Origin: an uncultured Prevotella sp.
Lineage (GTDB): Bacteria; Bacteroidota; Bacteroidia; Bacteroidales; Bacteroidaceae
Assembly: GCA_900315775.1 (NCBI GenBank)
Contig: ONAJ01000016.1
Location: 32,443 to 96,442 of the forward strand
Reading direction: 5' to 3'
Length of the DNA stretch: 64,000 bases
The translations under genes were made by a program, and so were the position numbers. The notes beneath the pieces are model-generated. The model was given only the letters and a program-made list of their open reading frames with translations, searched no databases and was not told the DNA's origin. Positions within the stretch are counted from its first letter, which is position 1. The number at the start of each line of letters is the position of its first letter. Below are positions 36,100-45,052 of this stretch, piece by piece.

Positions 36100-36131
36100 A
36101 TTATGCATTATGCATTATGAATTATGAATTA
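36100..36131 (+). repeat. 7-bp tandem repeat (ATTATGC/ATTATGA)
   Basis: Four and a half 7-bp units directly upstream of the fabD promoter. Confidence 0.85.
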
Positions 36132-36138
36132 AAAGTAT

Positions 36139-36146
36139 TACCTTTG
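36139..36146 (+). promoter_or_regulatory. -7 promoter box of fabD
   Basis: TACCTTTG followed by CACC, 30 bp upstream of the fabD ATG. The 7-bp repeats end 8 bp upstream, inside the -33 spacer region, so repeat-copy changes could alter promoter spacing. Confidence 0.65.
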
Positions 36147-36175
36147 CACCGATTTTTATATAATAAAGTAAAAAG

Positions 36176-37063
36176 ATGAAAGCATTTGTATTCCCTGGAC
36201 AAGGGGCTCAGTTCGTAGGAATGGGTAAGGACCTCTACGATGGAAACGAACAGGCTAAGGCTATGTTCGAGAAAGCAAACGAGATTTTAGGTTACAGAAT
36301 AACAGACATCATGTTCGAAGGAACTGATGAGGAACTGAAGCAGACTAAGGTTACTCAGCCTGCAGTATTCCTTCACAGCGTTATTAAGGCAATATGCTTA
36401 GGCGACGAGTTCAAGCCAGCAATGACAGCAGGTCACTCACTGGGTGAGTTCTCTGCACTTGTAGCTGCCGGCGCACTTTCGTTCGAGGACGGTCTTCGTC
36501 TGGTATATGCTCGTGCTATGGCTATGCAGAAAGCTTGCGAGGCAGCACCTTCAACGATGGCTGCTATCATTGGCCTTCCCGACGAGCAGGTAGAGGAGAT
36601 CTGTGCTTCGATAAACAAAGAGGGAAACATTGTTATCCCTGCAAACTACAACAACCCAGGACAGCTGGTTATTTCTGGTAATATCGATGCTATCAACGAG
36701 GCATGCGAGAAACTCAAGGAGGCTGGTGCAAAGCGTGCTCTCCCGCTGAAGGTAGGAGGTGCGTTCCACTCTCCGTTGATGCAGCCCGCAAAGGATGAGC
36801 TGCAGGCAGCTATCGAGAAGACAGAGATTCACGCTCCTATATGTCCTGTATATCAGAATGTAGATGGTAAGCCACACACAGACCCAGCAGAGATTAAGCA
36901 GAACCTCATAGCACAGCTTACAAGTCCTGTACGTTGGACACAGTGTGTGCAGAATATGATTGCCGACGGAGCTGACGACTTCACAGAGTGTGGTCCTGGT
37001 AAGGCTCTTCAGGGAATGATTTCAAAAATTAATCGTGAAGTAAACGTTCATGGAATCGCATAA
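36176..37063 (+). CDS. fabD: Malonyl-CoA:ACP transacylase
   Basis: Loads malonyl groups onto acyl carrier protein for fatty-acid synthesis. N-terminal FPGQGAQFVGMGKDLY, the nucleophile serine in GHSLGEFSAL (about residue 89), the conserved Arg in RLVYARAMAMQKA, and the His in VGGAFHSPLM are all present. 295 residues is normal. Its 3' end overlaps the amylase gene by 14 bp. Confidence 0.96.
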   Translation: MKAFVFPGQGAQFVGMGKDLYDGNEQAKAMFEKANEILGYRITDIMFEGTDEELKQTKVTQPAVFLHSVIKAICLGDEFKPAMTAGHSLGEFSALVAAGALSFEDGLRLVYARAMAMQKACEAAPSTMAAIIGLPDEQVEEICASINKEGNIVIPANYNNPGQLVISGNIDAINEACEKLKEAGAKRALPLKVGGAFHSPLMQPAKDELQAAIEKTEIHAPICPVYQNVDGKPHTDPAEIKQNLIAQLTSPVRWTQCVQNMIADGADDFTECGPGKALQGMISKINREVNVHGIA

Positions 37064-38699
37064 AAAGACGATTATTTACCAGATGTTGCCACGACTCTTC
37101 GGCAACAACAATCCGACACGTAAAGAGTGGGGAACAGTAGAAGAGAACGGCACAGGTAAGTTCAACGATATTAACGTCCGTGTCCTTAAGAGAATTAAGG
37201 ATATGGGCGTTACTCATATATGGTACACGGGAGTTATTCGTCATGCAACGGAAACGGACTATTCAAAGTATGGAATACCACAGCAGAACAAAGACGTTGT
37301 GAAGGGACGTGCCGGCTCTCCGTATGCTATCACCGACTACTACGATGTTGACCCCGACTTGGCGGAAAATGTTGAGAATCGTATGGAGGAGTTTGAACAG
37401 CTGGTGCAGCGTACACACGAAGCAGGGATGAAGGTGATTATAGACTTCGTCCCTAACCACGTAGCACGACAGTATAAGAGTATCTGCAAACCAGAGGGCG
37501 TCAGAGACCTCGGTGAGGATGATAATACCAACTATCACTTCTCTACGCTGAATAACTTCTACTACTGCTGGGGACAGACAATGCACCGCGGAACATACAC
37601 AGAACATCCCGCAAAGGCTACCGGTAACGACCAGTTCTCTTCGGACCCGGGGAATAACGACTGGTATGAAACGGTGAAACTGAACTACGGCATAGACTAC
37701 TGTGATGCAGGAGGTCGCTCAGAACACTTTGACCCTATTCCTGATACGTGGAACAAGATGACAAGCATCCTGCTCTTCTGGGCTAACAAGGGCGTTGACG
37801 CTTTCCGTTGTGATATGGCTGAGATGGTTCCCACCGCCTTCTGGTTCTGGGCTATCGACAAGGTGAAGTTCTGTCACCCGAACATTCTCTTCATCGGTGA
37901 GGTGTATGACCCCAACCAGTATCGTAATTATCTTGGTGTGGGCTTTGACTATCTTTATGATAAGGTGGGAATGTATGACTGCATACGTGATGTTATTTGT
38001 GGACATCGTCCAGCATCGGACATCACATATCAATGGCAGGCAACGGACGATATCCGTGAACACATGCTGTACTTCTTAGAGAACCACGACGAACAGCGCA
38101 TAGCGTCAGACTTCTTTGCCGGCGACGGAAAGAAAGGCATACCTGGCGTAATTGTTAGTGCTCTGCTAAACAAGAATCCGTTTATGTTCTATGCAGGACA
38201 GGAATTCGGTGAACGTGCGATGGAAAGAGAAGGTTTCAGCGGTATTGACGGCAGAACGACAATCTTTGACTACTGGTGTGTTGAGACAATCCGCAGAGGC
38301 TACTATGAACCGGTAAAGCAGACTAAGGAAAAGCGTCTTGCGGACGAGTATAAGAAGATTCTCAGCATTGCCAATAATAGCAAAGCTGTTGCTGAGGGCG
38401 AGATGTATGACCTTATGTACGTTAATCAGAATATCGGCAGAGGTATCTTTACGTTCCTTCGTAAGGCTGACAACGAGTTACTCTTCGTAGTAACAAACTT
38501 CTCCGACGAAGCTGCTAACGTTGACATTACTATACCAGGTAATGCCTTTGAATACCTTAACATTCCTTGTGGCGAATACGATACAAAGGAACTGATATCG
38601 GGAAAGGCCGCGAAGATTACACTTAACGCTGATGCACCCGTGAAGGTTAAGGTGCCAGCATGGAGTGGGAGAGTATTCCAATTTAAACTGAACAAGTAA
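37050..38699 (+). CDS. Alpha-amylase family protein (GH13)
   Basis: A 549-residue (beta/alpha)8 glycosidase with the GH13 conserved regions: region I DFVPNHV, region II GVDAFRCDMAEM with the nucleophile Asp, region III FIGEVYD with the acid/base Glu, and region IV FLENHDEQR. There is no signal peptide, so it is probably cytoplasmic and acts on maltooligosaccharides or glycogen. A C-terminal beta-sandwich domain covers the last 100 residues. It is translationally coupled to fabD by overlap, an unusual partner. Confidence 0.93.
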   Translation: MESHKKTIIYQMLPRLFGNNNPTRKEWGTVEENGTGKFNDINVRVLKRIKDMGVTHIWYTGVIRHATETDYSKYGIPQQNKDVVKGRAGSPYAITDYYDVDPDLAENVENRMEEFEQLVQRTHEAGMKVIIDFVPNHVARQYKSICKPEGVRDLGEDDNTNYHFSTLNNFYYCWGQTMHRGTYTEHPAKATGNDQFSSDPGNNDWYETVKLNYGIDYCDAGGRSEHFDPIPDTWNKMTSILLFWANKGVDAFRCDMAEMVPTAFWFWAIDKVKFCHPNILFIGEVYDPNQYRNYLGVGFDYLYDKVGMYDCIRDVICGHRPASDITYQWQATDDIREHMLYFLENHDEQRIASDFFAGDGKKGIPGVIVSALLNKNPFMFYAGQEFGERAMEREGFSGIDGRTTIFDYWCVETIRRGYYEPVKQTKEKRLADEYKKILSIANNSKAVAEGEMYDLMYVNQNIGRGIFTFLRKADNELLFVVTNFSDEAANVDITIPGNAFEYLNIPCGEYDTKELISGKAAKITLNADAPVKVKVPAWSGRVFQFKLNK

Positions 38700-38700
38700 G

Positions 38701-39162
38701 ATGGTAGTCCTTAACGATCATAACAAAGAGGAGTTTCCTCCCGCACATACTGCGGAACATCTGCTGAACCAGGTGATGGTACGTATGTTCGGATGTGAGC
38801 GTTCGCGTAATGCACACATAGAACGAAAGAAGAGCAAGATAAGTTATGTGCTGGACCACAAGCCTGACCGCAAAGAGGAACGGGAAATAGAGCAGCAGAT
38901 GAACGAGCTTATCGATGCCGATCTTCCTGTTACCTTCGAGTTCGTTGATCGTTATAACATTCCTGAAGGGGTAAAGTTGGACCGACTTCCCGACGATGCA
39001 TCGGAGACAATACGGCTGGTGCGTATTGGCGACTTCGATGTGTGTCCCTGTATAGGAAAGCATGTACGCTCCACGTCGCAGATAGGTCGCTTCGAACTCC
39101 TCGGCACCAACTGGGACCAAGACACAATGAATTTCCGAATACGATTCAAGGTAGTACAATAA
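38701..39162 (+). CDS. AlaX-like tRNA editing/threonyl-alanyl synthetase second-domain protein
   Basis: A 153-residue free-standing editing domain. The zinc-binding motifs are present as HTAEHLL (HxxxH) near residue 17 and CPCIGKH (CxxxH) near residue 120. These are the hallmarks of AlaX and of the editing domain of AlaRS/ThrRS, which deacylate mischarged tRNA. It starts 1 bp after the amylase stop, so it is the last gene of fabD-amylase-AlaX. Confidence 0.88.
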   Translation: MVVLNDHNKEEFPPAHTAEHLLNQVMVRMFGCERSRNAHIERKKSKISYVLDHKPDRKEEREIEQQMNELIDADLPVTFEFVDRYNIPEGVKLDRLPDDASETIRLVRIGDFDVCPCIGKHVRSTSQIGRFELLGTNWDQDTMNFRIRFKVVQ

Positions 39163-39200
39163 AATAAGAGGTGATGTTTTTGCATCACCTCTTATTATTT
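39163..39200. terminator. Bidirectional terminator
   Basis: AATAAGAGGTGATG (39163-39176) pairs perfectly with CATCACCTCTTATT (39183-39196), a 14-bp stem with a 6-nt loop between two convergent genes. Confidence 0.92.
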
Positions 39201-41164
39201 TATTTCTTAATAACTTTGTCTGTTTGTACTGTTCCGTCGCTAAAGATAGTCTTACGGATACTTATACCGTTAACAGGCTCTGCGATGCGAGTGCCGTTAA
39301 GCGAGTAGTACTCAAACTTACAAGAAGGCTTAGTAACGTTCTTTATCTCCTCTATGCCTGTGCTTGGAGTATAGGTTGGATAGTACTCGTCAACTCCTGT
39401 GACTGCATCCTTGTTCTCGTTCTTCATGATGTCCTCAACAATACTGTTGATGTACACTTCGATGTTACGATACCACTTCTTTGAGTCAACAGTGTAGAGC
39501 AGAGCATCATCTGGATTTGTCGGGTCCATACCGTTGGCGAGCTCCCATCCGTCTTCAACACCGTCGTTGTCCTTGTCGAAGTCTGCAGGACGTACGTTGC
39601 CGTTTCCGTCAGGATATTTATATGTGCCAGGAATGCCGTCGCCGTCTGGGTCAGGAATAACACTCATAAAATTAGAGTCCTTCCAGTACTTAGCATATTC
39701 TGCCTTCAGCTCAGCATCAGTGTATGTCTTGCCTTCAGCAGCCCATATCTCCTTCAGCTTCTTCTGGATTTCCGACTTCTTTGTCAGTCCTTCTGTACCA
39801 GGAATAGTGTATGGGTAAACGTCCCAAACGATGTCGATGATACCAGACTTACCTGTAACACAACCTTTATAAGTTGCTGTTCCGGAACTTACCTCTTCTG
39901 CGTAGCGAGTATCCTCACGGTCGCGGAAGAGTGACTGTCCAGCATACTGAACAACCTTGTCGAAAGCATTCACAGCGGTGTGGGTAGTCACAGCACCCGC
40001 AGGACAGGGAGCGTCCATCTTCACCTTAACACAAGGTTCGCCATCTCCGTTGTTCTTATGCTCTACAGCGTTACCGTAGTAGTTGTTAACGTCCTTTGTC
40101 CATTTCTCGCCGTCGATAGTGTAGCTTGTTCCGCTGATATTAACACCTTTCCAGTCGTAGTTCTCAGGTGTAGAAGCTGCTGATACGTAGTTACCGTCAA
40201 TAAAGTAACGACTTGACATCCCGTATAGCTCTGGGTGACTTGAGTCCGCATTGCTTGATGAAGCAACATCAATCTGTGTTACTGTAGTCTTGTTGCCTGT
40301 AGCAGGACCTGCCTTGTAGTAGTTATTGACAATGTTTATCTGTCCACCGCCAGGACCACCATAGCACTTTCCGGAACCCCAGTTGTACATTACGCAGTTA
40401 CGGAAGTCGACATTCTCTGCCTGAACAGTGTTCTCCCAGTTGTACTCACTAAAGTTCTTGTTATTTTTATAGCCCGTCCATCCGTAGCGTGCACCGTTGA
40501 AACGTGGAGCACGGTTCTCTACGTGAGCAAGAAGATTATGATGGAAGGATGCCAGTTTGCCACCCCATATACCACCATATCCGTGAGCACCCTTGGTATG
40601 ACCAGAGTTTGTCAGCGACTCAGCGAGTGTACACCATTGCATGGTGAAGTTATTGTTGTCGTAGAACGATGCTATCTCGTCGATACACCAGCTGAACGAA
40701 CAGTGGTCGAGCATTACACCTGTAACGTTTCTCTGCCAAGTAGCGTCAGCACCGTCGTTGACATTGATTTCCTCACCTCTACGCAGAGAGATAAAACGCA
40801 TAATAGTGTTTGCCTTTGGACGTACAGTGAAGTAACGCAGTGTGATACCAGGATAAGGAGCTGTCTGACCAGCAATAGTAGTGTTCTCACCCATTGTGAG
40901 GTCGCTCTTCAGTGCTATGACTCCAGCAACGTCAAAGACTACTATCTTTGGGTCGTTGCCCGATACCGCCCAGCGGAAGGAACCCTGAGAGTTGTTATCT
41001 TCAAGGGTGGTGACGTGACGTACTACTGCAGGTTTCTCGTCGGTACCACGTCCACCAGTAGTATAGCGTCCGTGACCTTCAGCACCAGGGAATGCAGGTA
41101 CGTCCTGTGCCTGTGCAGCGAGTCCTACTAAGGAGAGTGCTGCGATTGCTAATAGTTTTTTCAT
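39200..41164 (-). CDS. Pectate lyase (PL1 family), secreted
   Basis: A 654-residue secreted enzyme with signal peptide 1-19 (ending AQA). The N-terminal part DVPAFPGAEGHGRYTTGGRG, VVFDVAGVIALKSDL and TTIAGQTAPYPGITL are typical of Bacteroidetes PL1 pectate lyases with a right-handed beta-helix. DGIPGTYKYPDGNG and DNDGVEDGWELANGMDP are calcium-binding-like dockerin/thrombospondin-type motifs. The C-terminus carries a tail with YYSLNGTRI that resembles surface sorting tails. It probably shares an operon direction with the GH28-GH105 gene upstream. Confidence 0.92.
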   Translation of the reverse strand: MKKLLAIAALSLVGLAAQAQDVPAFPGAEGHGRYTTGGRGTDEKPAVVRHVTTLEDNNSQGSFRWAVSGNDPKIVVFDVAGVIALKSDLTMGENTTIAGQTAPYPGITLRYFTVRPKANTIMRFISLRRGEEINVNDGADATWQRNVTGVMLDHCSFSWCIDEIASFYDNNNFTMQWCTLAESLTNSGHTKGAHGYGGIWGGKLASFHHNLLAHVENRAPRFNGARYGWTGYKNNKNFSEYNWENTVQAENVDFRNCVMYNWGSGKCYGGPGGGQINIVNNYYKAGPATGNKTTVTQIDVASSSNADSSHPELYGMSSRYFIDGNYVSAASTPENYDWKGVNISGTSYTIDGEKWTKDVNNYYGNAVEHKNNGDGEPCVKVKMDAPCPAGAVTTHTAVNAFDKVVQYAGQSLFRDREDTRYAEEVSSGTATYKGCVTGKSGIIDIVWDVYPYTIPGTEGLTKKSEIQKKLKEIWAAEGKTYTDAELKAEYAKYWKDSNFMSVIPDPDGDGIPGTYKYPDGNGNVRPADFDKDNDGVEDGWELANGMDPTNPDDALLYTVDSKKWYRNIEVYINSIVEDIMKNENKDAVTGVDEYYPTYTPSTGIEEIKNVTKPSCKFEYYSLNGTRIAEPVNGISIRKTIFSDGTVQTDKVIKK

Positions 41165-41178
41165 ATTTTGTAATTTAT

Positions 41179-41218
41179 CGTTATTTCGTTATTACGTTGT
41201 TACGTTATTACGTTGTTA
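41179..41218 (-). repeat. 8-bp tandem repeat (CGTTATTA)
   Basis: Five consecutive 8-bp units (CGTTATTT, CGTTATTA, CGTTGTTA, CGTTATTA, CGTTGTTA) between the two pectin-degradation genes. Confidence 0.85.
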
Positions 41219-41222
41219 TGAA

Positions 41223-43841
41223 TTATTTTCCTAACGCCTCCATTTCGAGTGATGCCCAGATGAATGGTCCGACACCCTTTCCGTCATTGTCGCGGATAGG
41301 CTCAGAGATGTAATATTCGAAGGAACCGTCACGACGCAAGTTCTCCTTTGCCTTTGGAGCGTTGAGCTTCTTGAGGGCTTTCTCTACCTGAGGTGTGATA
41401 CCAGGACCGAGACCGCTAACCTCGCAACATCTTGTCAGCGAGAGAGTCTTGTCGGCATTAACCTTTATGAAGTTCTTTATGATACCATTGTAAGCCTTTA
41501 CACCAGCCTGACGGAAGCTGTCGTCAAGATAACCCTTGCGTGCTCCCTTGAGAAGACAGTATGCAAACATTGAAGAAGCTGTTGACTCAAGGTAGTTACG
41601 CTTGTCGTTGACATCAAGGACGTCGTACCACAGACCGGTCTTTGCATCCTGGTGCTTAACGAGTGCTGTCATTGCTTTCTGGAAAAGACTGATAACCTCG
41701 CCGCGACGTTCGTAGTTCTCAGGAAGAGCATCGAGAACTTCTATCATAGCCATAGTGTACCAACCCATAGCACGAGCCCATGAGTGCTGTGAAAGACCAG
41801 TCTCTTTATTAGCCCAGAACTGTGTATGTGTCTCGTCCCAAGCATGCTTCCAAAGACCTGTTGCCTCATCGTAGGTTCTCTTGTCAGTCTTTATAATCTG
41901 GTCAACAGCATCATTGTAAATCTTAACAGCCTTCTTCTCGCCCTTTATCATTGGGGCAGCCTCGGTGTAGTAGGGAAGTCCCATGAAAATACCATCGAGC
42001 CAAACCTGCCAAGCGTAGATGGCCTTGTGCCAGAAAACGCCTTCCTTGGTGCGTGGCTGCTTCTCGAGTTGCTTGTAAAGAGTCTTGAGGGCTGTGAGGT
42101 AGTTCTCCTTCTGGTCCAAACGGTACATGCCGAGGAGGAACTTTCCGTTACGTACATTATCGAGATTAAACTCGTCGTAGTTATAACCAGTAATATTCTT
42201 ACCCGTCTCGTCAATCATCTTCTCGGGATACTGCTTCAGATACTCATAAATGCTCTCGTCTTTGTAGCGAAGATATGTATCGAGCATAGCACCCATCTCT
42301 GTTCCCATAGCGTAGTTCCAACGTGGTTTCTTTGCGAAGTCGAGCATGTATGGATGGGGAACGCGCTGCATCTCAGAGTGTGTCATCCACTCGCTGTAAT
42401 GCTTGTAAGGTTTGTCAGCATCAGCAAGGACGAGTGAACCGTTGATGAAGAGATCCTTGAAGTGAACATCTTCAGCGTAACCAATCTGGTGAACAGGGTC
42501 GCTATATACACCGTCGAAGCGACAGTTGTTTACATATATATTATTTACGGTATAAGAAAGTTTCGTGTCCTCGTAACCAACAATCATCACACCATACTTT
42601 GACTTCTGACATGTTACGTTGTCCATATAAACGTTACGAACGATAGGATAGAAACCACGACAGCAAGCTTCCTTTGGCTCGTAGTCGGTGTTGATCTTAA
42701 GAACAGCCTCCTTACACTGACCGACAGTGACGTTGCGGAAGTGGATATTCTCAATGATACCACCACGACAAGAGTTTGTCTTTATGCGGAGTACACGGTC
42801 AAGATTTGGTGAGTCCATCTGGCAGTTCTCTACATATACATTCTGGCAACCTCCAGAAATCTCAGAACCGATAACAACTCCACCGTGACCGTCTTCCATA
42901 ACACAGTTACGAATGATGATATTCTTGCTTGGCAGACCAACGAAACGTCCGGGAGCTCCCGCACGACCGTCGTTGTTACGTCCACTCTTGATAGCAATAC
43001 AGTCGTCGCCAGTGTGGAAGGTACATCCTTCGATAAGAACGTTCTCGCAAGACTCTGGGTCGCAACCGTCACCGTTAGGACCTTCGTTCCATATCTTTAC
43101 GTTTCTTACAATGATGTTCTTAGACAGCATAGGATGGATAACCCAAAAGGGAGAGTTCAGCAGGGTGACACCCTCGATAAGAATACCCTCGCACTGGTTG
43201 AAGTTCACCAGCTGAGGACGCAGACCGTAGCCCTTACCGAAGATACGCTTGTCCATATCGACACCGTCTTCGGCATATTTCAGCAGGGCAGCACGACTTC
43301 CCTTACTCTGATTTTCTGTAATCTCGGGAACTACAGGATAGCCTCTTTTACCACTCATTGCCCACCATGTTGTAGGAGAAGCGTTACCGTCAACAGTACC
43401 TTCGCCGGTAAGAGCAATGTTCTTTGCCTGATAAGCATAGATACAAGGCTGATAGTTCCAGCAGTCCAGACCTTCCCAGCGTGTCCTGACATTAGGATAG
43501 AGATTCGTGTCGAAAGCGAAGAGTAGGGTAGCACCTTTCTCAACGACAAGGTTCACATTGCTCTTCATGGTGATAGCACCAGTGTTCCACACACCTGCTG
43601 GTACGATTACCTTACCACCGCCCTTCGCTGAGCAGATGTCGATAGCCCTATTTATGGCCTTCTGGTTCTGCGCTGCCGATGCGTTTGTCTTGGCGCCGTA
43701 GGTGGTAATGCGGAAAATTCTTTCTGCGAACTGTGGTTCTTTAATGCTTTGTTCTAATTGTTTGTACTCGTTGTCCCATACGTTTGCGTTGGCAATAAGC
43801 GGGAATAACAAACAGATAAGTAGCGTTTTTAAGTTTCTCAT
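41223..43841 (-). CDS. GH28 polygalacturonase - GH105 unsaturated glucuronyl hydrolase fusion
   Basis: An 872-residue secreted two-domain enzyme with signal peptide 1-19. Residues about 40-480 form a GH28 beta-helix with catalytic blocks GPNGDGCDPES, HTGDDCIAIKSG, DGHGGVVIGSE and RIKTNSCRGG. Residues about 505-870 form a GH105 (alpha/alpha)6 barrel with WNYAMGTEMGAM, KAIYAWQVWLDGIFMG, SQHSWARAMGWYTMAM and the conserved Asp and His. One polypeptide could thus cut galacturonan and remove the unsaturated end sugar left by lyases such as the neighbouring PL1. Confidence 0.92.
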   Translation of the reverse strand: MRNLKTLLICLLFPLIANANVWDNEYKQLEQSIKEPQFAERIFRITTYGAKTNASAAQNQKAINRAIDICSAKGGGKVIVPAGVWNTGAITMKSNVNLVVEKGATLLFAFDTNLYPNVRTRWEGLDCWNYQPCIYAYQAKNIALTGEGTVDGNASPTTWWAMSGKRGYPVVPEITENQSKGSRAALLKYAEDGVDMDKRIFGKGYGLRPQLVNFNQCEGILIEGVTLLNSPFWVIHPMLSKNIIVRNVKIWNEGPNGDGCDPESCENVLIEGCTFHTGDDCIAIKSGRNNDGRAGAPGRFVGLPSKNIIIRNCVMEDGHGGVVIGSEISGGCQNVYVENCQMDSPNLDRVLRIKTNSCRGGIIENIHFRNVTVGQCKEAVLKINTDYEPKEACCRGFYPIVRNVYMDNVTCQKSKYGVMIVGYEDTKLSYTVNNIYVNNCRFDGVYSDPVHQIGYAEDVHFKDLFINGSLVLADADKPYKHYSEWMTHSEMQRVPHPYMLDFAKKPRWNYAMGTEMGAMLDTYLRYKDESIYEYLKQYPEKMIDETGKNITGYNYDEFNLDNVRNGKFLLGMYRLDQKENYLTALKTLYKQLEKQPRTKEGVFWHKAIYAWQVWLDGIFMGLPYYTEAAPMIKGEKKAVKIYNDAVDQIIKTDKRTYDEATGLWKHAWDETHTQFWANKETGLSQHSWARAMGWYTMAMIEVLDALPENYERRGEVISLFQKAMTALVKHQDAKTGLWYDVLDVNDKRNYLESTASSMFAYCLLKGARKGYLDDSFRQAGVKAYNGIIKNFIKVNADKTLSLTRCCEVSGLGPGITPQVEKALKKLNAPKAKENLRRDGSFEYYISEPIRDNDGKGVGPFIWASLEMEALGK

Positions 43842-43881
43842 TATTTTAGTGTTTTAGGTTATAGTTTCCAGTACACGGGGA

Positions 43882-43889
43882 CAAAGATA
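43882..43889 (-). promoter_or_regulatory. -7 promoter box of the GH28-GH105 gene
   Basis: On the minus strand TATCTTTG, with a weak -33-like ATTG 19 bp further upstream (43909-43912). Confidence 0.5.
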
Positions 43890-43939
43890 GTAAATAAAAA
43901 TTTAATATCAATTCCTTTTTATTGTTTTTTTGCTATAAA

Positions 43940-43971
43940 TTTGGAAGTTATTATATTTTTTCATACATTTG
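43940..43971 (+). promoter_or_regulatory. Promoter of the DUF6359-like lipoprotein gene
   Basis: -33 TTTG at 43940-43943, a 20-bp spacer and -7 TACATTTG at 43964-43971, about 18 bp before the ATG. This excludes the in-frame upstream TTG at 43969. Confidence 0.7.
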
Positions 43972-43989
43972 TGCAAAATTTCACACCTC

Positions 43990-44559
43990 ATGAAAAAGCA
44001 TACGTTGTCTATATTTTTGATTTTGTGTGTGTTTGTCTTTGTTTGTTCTTCATGCGAAAAAGCCTATAATAAGGAAGAAGACAAAAGCGAACAAACACCA
44101 GAAAAGGGTGATAGCACGCCTACCGATGATAAAAGCACACCCGCTGGCGATGAAGGTACACCTACAGGCGATGAGGGTACACCCGCTGGTGATGACAGCA
44201 CACCATCGACAACGGAATATTTGACGATAGCTGAGTTCATAGAAGGTTTTGACGGCAAGAAGAATATTGAAGGTTATATTGTTGGTGATTGCACAAAGAG
44301 CATGAAGAATGCTAATTTCACGCCTCCGTTTTCCCAGCCACAGGCTATCCTCCTTGCCGACAATATAGACGAACGAGATAAGGCAAAGATTATTCCCGTC
44401 CAGCTTAAAAGTGGTTACAAGGTGCGAACACTACTTAATCTTCAGGACCATCCGGAGAACCTGCATAAGAAACTCCGTTTTACCGGTAGCTATGGTACTT
44501 ATATGAAGGTTCCTGGCTGCACAGACATATCTTCGTCATTTCAACTTCTTGACAAATAA
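43990..44559 (+). CDS. Lipoprotein with acidic Thr/Pro repeat and DUF6359-like domain
   Basis: A 189-residue lipoprotein. The signal peptide is hydrophobic with lipobox CSSC. Residues about 30-70 form a linker of 7-residue repeats (STPAGDE, GTPTGDE, GTPAGDD, STP), a likely stalk. The C-terminal part (YLTIAEFIEGFDGKKNIEGYIVGDCTKSM...GCTDISSSFQLL) resembles the OB-fold-like DUF6359 domain seen in Bacteroidetes surface proteins. ATG 43990 is chosen because the promoter lies upstream of it. Confidence 0.75.
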   Translation: MKKHTLSIFLILCVFVFVCSSCEKAYNKEEDKSEQTPEKGDSTPTDDKSTPAGDEGTPTGDEGTPAGDDSTPSTTEYLTIAEFIEGFDGKKNIEGYIVGDCTKSMKNANFTPPFSQPQAILLADNIDERDKAKIIPVQLKSGYKVRTLLNLQDHPENLHKKLRFTGSYGTYMKVPGCTDISSSFQLLDK

Positions 44560-44586
44560 CAAACATTAATATAATAATAAAGAACT

Positions 44587-45012
44587 ATGAAAAGTGATCC
44601 AAAGCAGTGTCTATACTGCACAAACAATGAAACCCTGCACAACCTGATGATAGAGATTTGTCCTCTTCAGGTTTCTCGTGCTTTCCTCTTTAAAGAACAA
44701 ACCTATCGTGGACGTTGTCTCGTGGCTTATAACGGACATGTTAATGACCTTAATGAACTCTCTGACGACGAGCGTAATAAGTTCATGGCAGACGTGGCCC
44801 ACGTAACACGTGCTATGCAGAAGGCATTCAATCCGGAGAAGATAAACTACGGTGCTTATAGCGACAAACTCTCTCACCTGCATTTCCACCTGGCACCAAA
44901 GTATGTTGATGGTCCTGACTACGGTGGTACATTCCAGATGAACCCGGGAAAAGTCTATCTTACAGATGCTGAGTATGCAGAGATGATAGAGAAAATAAAG
45001 GAAAATCTTTAA
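44587..45012 (+). CDS. HIT-family nucleotide hydrolase/transferase
   Basis: A 141-residue protein with the histidine triad HLHFHLAPK (about residues 98-106), whose middle His forms the nucleotidyl intermediate. N-terminal CLYC may bind zinc. HIT proteins of this type hydrolyse dinucleoside polyphosphates or AMP-lysine-type substrates. It stands 27 bp after the lipoprotein and 40 bp before the DUF1015 gene. Confidence 0.9.
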   Translation: MKSDPKQCLYCTNNETLHNLMIEICPLQVSRAFLFKEQTYRGRCLVAYNGHVNDLNELSDDERNKFMADVAHVTRAMQKAFNPEKINYGAYSDKLSHLHFHLAPKYVDGPDYGGTFQMNPGKVYLTDAEYAEMIEKIKENL

Positions 45013-45052
45013 GTAGTAACGTAAATAGTAAATCGTCAAATAGTAAATAAAA

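Noticed and set aside
40523-41131. 202-codon open frame antisense to the pectate lyase
   Set aside because: Shadow frame without motifs and no promoter.
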